From positions 1 through 49,199 of the forward strand of contig JAQYTJ010000052.1 in NCBI GenBank assembly GCA_028724885.1: a stretch of 49,199 bases of DNA. Direction: 5' to 3'. A program made the translations under genes and the position numbers. Positions 49,127 through 49,199 of this stretch are shown in pieces (positions within the stretch are counted from its first letter, which is position 1; every line of letters starts with the position of its first letter). This stretch comes from Bacteroidales bacterium (lineage in GTDB: Bacteria; Bacteroidota; Bacteroidia; Bacteroidales; UBA932). Below the pieces are notes generated by a model, which did not search any database, was not told where the DNA came from, and saw only the letters and a program-made list of their open reading frames with translations.

Positions 49127-49199
49127 ATGAAAAAGAAAATTTACATCGAAACATACGGGTGCCAGATGAATGTCGTGGATTCGGAGGTCATTTTCTCCA
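49127..49199 (+). CDS. miaB: tRNA-2-methylthio-N6-dimethylallyladenosine synthase (partial)
   Basis: Only the first 24 codons are present. They read KIYIETYGCQMNVVDSEV, the start of the N-terminal methylthiotransferase domain, where the Cys of GCQMN is the first ligand of the second iron-sulfur cluster. The sequence fits MiaB rather than RimO or MtaB, because of the CQMN tetrapeptide, but the family cannot be settled without the radical-SAM part beyond the window. Confidence 0.8.
   Translation, partial: MKKKIYIETYGCQMNVVDSEVIFS

Noticed and set aside
1..49199. Polysaccharide utilisation locus around the GH2 gene
   Set aside because: No SusC/SusD pair, hybrid two-component or ECF regulator lies near it, so the enzyme stands alone.

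Overview
The window looks like the chromosome of an uncultured-type gut or rumen Bacteroidales (Bacteroidota). Three observations support this. Genes are preceded by the phylum-specific -7 box TAnnTTTG with a -33 TTG/TTTG instead of sigma-70 boxes, and Shine-Dalgarno sequences are weak or absent. The gene families are typical of the order: CapA-PhoH, DUF3822-RsmD, lipoprotein FKBPs, ExbB-x-ExbD-ExbD, a SPOR protein beside rpoN, and a C10 (streptopain-type) protease. The genus is not determined. Most of the DNA is compact, conserved core genome, with one decayed stretch at about 44.1-45.9 kb.

Layout. 0-0.3 kb: dispersed repeat, terminator and tRNA-His on the minus strand. 0.3-3.7 kb: DUF389 membrane protein, CapA-family protein and PhoH ATPase. 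3.8-7.7 kb (minus): TPR protein and gyrA. 7.8-10.1 kb: a Clp AAA+ unfoldase without a recognisable middle domain. 10.15-10.37 kb (minus): a 51-aa ORF with its own promoter. 10.4-15 kb: AI-2E-type permease, secreted esterase, DUF4153 membrane protein and a secreted hypothetical protein. 15-18.3 kb: dprA (minus), then tatD and a type I asparaginase gene. 18.4-20.8 kb: ExbB, a small membrane protein and two ExbD proteins, closed by a strong terminator. 20.8-29.4 kb: a tightly packed seven-gene run (asnS, udk, TonB-like protein, a 721-aa unknown protein, AMP-forming acyl ligase, dCMP deaminase, S41 protease). 29.4-30.6 kb (minus): an NtrC-type response regulator without an HTH domain. 30.6-33 kb: cmk, ispH and efp. 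33.1-35 kb (minus): a secreted GH2 glycosidase. 35-36.7 kb: a HerA-like ATPase. 36.7-38.5 kb (minus): pilin-like protein, short DUF3822 and rsmD. 38.6-44 kb: DHH phosphoesterase, two FKBP lipoproteins, cytidylate-kinase-like protein, serine hydrolase and radC. 44.1-45.9 kb: a broken C10 peptidase gene, anonymous decayed DNA and a foldable dispersed repeat. 46-49.2 kb: upp, then rpoN with two envelope genes on the minus strand, then the start of miaB.

Functional links. The ExbB/ExbD set and the TonB-like protein probably form one energy-transduction machine, although asnS and udk lie between them. rpoN and an NtrC-type regulator occur in the same window, so sigma-54 control operates in this organism, but no cognate kinase is seen. 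cmk, udk, upp and dCMP deaminase give a scattered pyrimidine salvage and interconversion set. I did not find a clear multi-gene novel system. The best unexplained objects are the 51-aa minus-strand gene at 10154-10309, the three-armed repeat at 45698-45768 with a related repeat at the left window edge, the HTH-less sigma-54 activator, a set of promoters placed only 5-7 nt before start codons, and the 721-aa protein of the asnS run.
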